64,000 nucleotides of DNA, taken from positions 824,001 to 888,000 of the forward strand of contig JAHCJY010000001.1 of the NCBI GenBank assembly GCA_026126065.1, written 5' to 3'. Positions 62,400 through 64,000 of the stretch are shown here, one piece after another. Position 1 is the stretch's first letter. Every line of letters starts with the position of its first letter. The notes below the pieces were generated by a model. It was not told the origin of the DNA, did not search any database, and saw only the letters and a list, made by a program, of their open reading frames with translations. Both the position numbers and the translations under genes were made by a program. Origin of the DNA: Bauldia sp. GTDB taxonomy: Bacteria; Pseudomonadota; Alphaproteobacteria; Rhizobiales; Kaistiaceae.

Positions 62400-62667
62400 C
62401 GGTTAGCAGCCAGTATTCGCGCACTCGCTTGGCGGCAGAGCGACGAGACTGTTCGTTTCAAGAGGCGCTCGGCACCCTGTCCCGAGCCACCAATGAGATC
62501 GACCCTTTCGCCTGACAGAGGCAACGGTTTAACGTCGACTCTCGTCATTCAAATGCCTTGGCCCCTCGCTTCCTAAACCCACATCTCCCGGGGTTGCCCG
62601 AGCTTGTGTCGTCGCATACGCTCCCCGATGTTCTCGCTATAGTTGCCATACTGCACGGGGGTGGGCG

Positions 62668-64000
62668 ATGCTCTTTGTCGGAACTCAGACCAACGATGCA
62701 AACAGAAGAATAGAAATCGATTTCGATGGCCTGCTTCACCACACTCTTATAGTTGGTCAATCTGGATCAGGTAAGTCGTTTCTAGTCGCAAGAATAATAG
62801 AGGAAATTCTGACCAGGAGTCGGGCACGGATACTTGTCCTCGATCCGAATGGAGATTTTCGTCGAGTAAGCGTGGCGAACAAGGATATTTGGAACAACAA
62901 TGCCGAAACCCTTAGCAAGCTTGATCATCTTACAACAAGATCTGGGATTGAGAGTTTCGACAATCAAGTAGCGTTTGATTCTGCTTGGAAGAAAAGGAGG
63001 TTTGTTCATCTGTCGCCGACCAGATCACCGCAGACGCCCAGCTCCGCAGCAGCGAGCCATCTGCTCTGGGTTCATTGGGACAGCCTGGACTCAGATCAGC
63101 GCTCGTTTCTTCTAAACGCGAGTTCCGCAACAGAACCCAAGGTATTTCTCGGACTCAAGGCCGTCGCAGAGAACGCTAGGTGGATGAGTCAGAGGCGTCC
63201 GGGCGGAGGAGTGCGCCTTGACCTTCGCGGGCTTCTTGAAGTTGCGAAACAATTTGCTGAGAGCAACGTAAGTATGCGAGAGTATGAGTATGCAAAGAAT
63301 CTTACAAGAGATGACTGGTATGCTGTCCAAGCGAAGATTGATGATCTTTTGTCTCAGTATACCATTTGGTGGTCAAGTATATATCCAAACGAAGGGCGTC
63401 CGTCTGGTCTAGCAGACTTCGTGGATGGTTCTTTCGAAGGCAATACAAGACTCCCAACCTATTGGGATGCTCTAGTTCTCTCTCTAGAGTCGGCTCCATC
63501 GGCAGATAGTCTTCTCGCGGCAGAGGTGGCGCTTTCGCGACTGTGGTTGAAGGCAAAGGGCGAATGGCGAAAGCGAGCAGAAGGACTCAGTAGTGATGGA
63601 CAGGGCGGCGATGGACGAGTGCCGACATTCATTGTAATTGATGAGGCGCACAACTTCGCTCCTGACCAGCCGACGGACAAGCTTCGAAATAGAGTTACCG
63701 CTAGACTAATGCAGATCGCATCAGAGGGTCGAAAGTATGGCCTGTATCTGATCCTTGCGAGTCAGAGACCCACAAAGCTTCACCGAGAACTAGTATCTGA
63801 GTGCGAAAACGCGTGTGTTCTGAGACTGCAATCTAAGATTGAGACTGACTTCGCTGTTCAGGTCTTGGGTTTATCGGACGCGGAAGCTCACAGCGTGCCG
63901 GCTTTCACTAAGGGTCAAGGAGTCTTCTTTGGCAGGTGGGTCGGAGGAACGGCGCAGTTGAACACTAAGATCGCGCCCGCGAGGATCGTGGTCGGTGGAG
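62668..64000 (+). CDS. HerA/FtsK-like ATPase, 3' end beyond the window
   Basis: The frame is open without a stop from ATG 62668 to the window end (444 codons). The Walker A motif is LIVGQSGSGKSFLVARII (residues 30-37 core), with LVLDPNGDF shortly after. Walker B is FIVIDEAHNFAP near residue 321, followed by RLMQIASEGRKYGLYLILAS and SQRP, the HerA/VirB4-type arginine-containing segment. HerA ATPases translocate DNA and often partner with nucleases, Sir2 or DUF4297 proteins in phage defence. Codon use and A+T content differ clearly from the neighbours, suggesting recent transfer. The partner gene would lie outside the window. Confidence 0.85.
   Translation, partial: MLFVGTQTNDANRRIEIDFDGLLHHTLIVGQSGSGKSFLVARIIEEILTRSRARILVLDPNGDFRRVSVANKDIWNNNAETLSKLDHLTTRSGIESFDNQVAFDSAWKKRRFVHLSPTRSPQTPSSAAASHLLWVHWDSLDSDQRSFLLNASSATEPKVFLGLKAVAENARWMSQRRPGGGVRLDLRGLLEVAKQFAESNVSMREYEYAKNLTRDDWYAVQAKIDDLLSQYTIWWSSIYPNEGRPSGLADFVDGSFEGNTRLPTYWDALVLSLESAPSADSLLAAEVALSRLWLKAKGEWRKRAEGLSSDGQGGDGRVPTFIVIDEAHNFAPDQPTDKLRNRVTARLMQIASEGRKYGLYLILASQRPTKLHRELVSECENACVLRLQSKIETDFAVQVLGLSDAEAHSVPAFTKGQGVFFGRWVGGTAQLNTKIAPARIVVGG

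Overview
The window is G+C-rich and high in coding density. It looks like chromosome of an alphaproteobacterium, most likely Hyphomicrobiales (Rhizobiales). The reasons are the Tol-Pal gene order, the close matches to rhizobial FixL/FixJ, a HWE/HisKA_2 kinase next to a KaiC-like ATPase, CbbY-like and EF-P/EpmAB neighbourhoods, and a rhizobial-type GC-rich intergenic palindrome.

Layout. 1-2.7 kb: end of an RDD membrane protein, two small tandem paralogues of unknown function, an M23 peptidase, a very small gene and a CbbY-like HAD phosphatase. 3.0-8.1 kb: ybgC-tolQ-tolR-tolA-tolB-pal, with tolA split between two frames in the sequence as given. 8.1-11.1 kb: epmB and epmA facing efp, then tRNA-Gln(CTG). 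11.1-23.3 kb: a region bounded by tRNA-Gln and a 51-bp copy of its 3' end. It holds a response regulator, a KaiC-like ATPase operon, several decayed genes, a Tat-exported orphan, a DUF2062 protein and a truncated IS3 element. 23.5-57.2 kb: a long stress and low-oxygen region. It contains a ZIP transporter, fixL-fixJ plus a third receiver protein, Hsp20, an erythromycin-esterase-like/hydrolase/phosphoribosyltransferase operon, PEP synthase, phosphotransacetylase, acetate kinase, AMP nucleosidase, a divergent NQR-like gene set, an SDR, two universal stress proteins, a K+/H+ antiporter-like protein and a cytochrome c. 57.4-62.4 kb: cpoB-tilS-ftsH and an outer-membrane protein. 62.7 kb to the end: an A+T-richer HerA-like ATPase running out of the window.

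How the genes fit together. In many Rhizobiales pal is followed by cpoB, tilS and ftsH; here about 49 kb lies between pal and cpoB. Much of that DNA carries FNR/FixK-type palindromes (TTGA-N6-TCAA). I count seven, most centred 62-78 bp ahead of a start codon, next to an oxygen sensor pair (FixLJ). This suggests one oxygen-responsive regulon covering protein protection, acetate-based ATP formation and alternative electron disposal.

The most unusual locus is the NQR-like divergon at 42.3-51.4 kb. Its NqrC is fused to a tetraheme cytochrome domain, its NqrB lacks the usual flavin-attachment segment, and the facing operon begins with a Tat-exported FAD protein of the fumarate/urocanate reductase superfamily, followed by nqrD, nqrE, nqrF, apbE and nqrM. 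I infer a pathway that moves NADH electrons across the inner membrane to a periplasmic flavin reductase with an unknown substrate.
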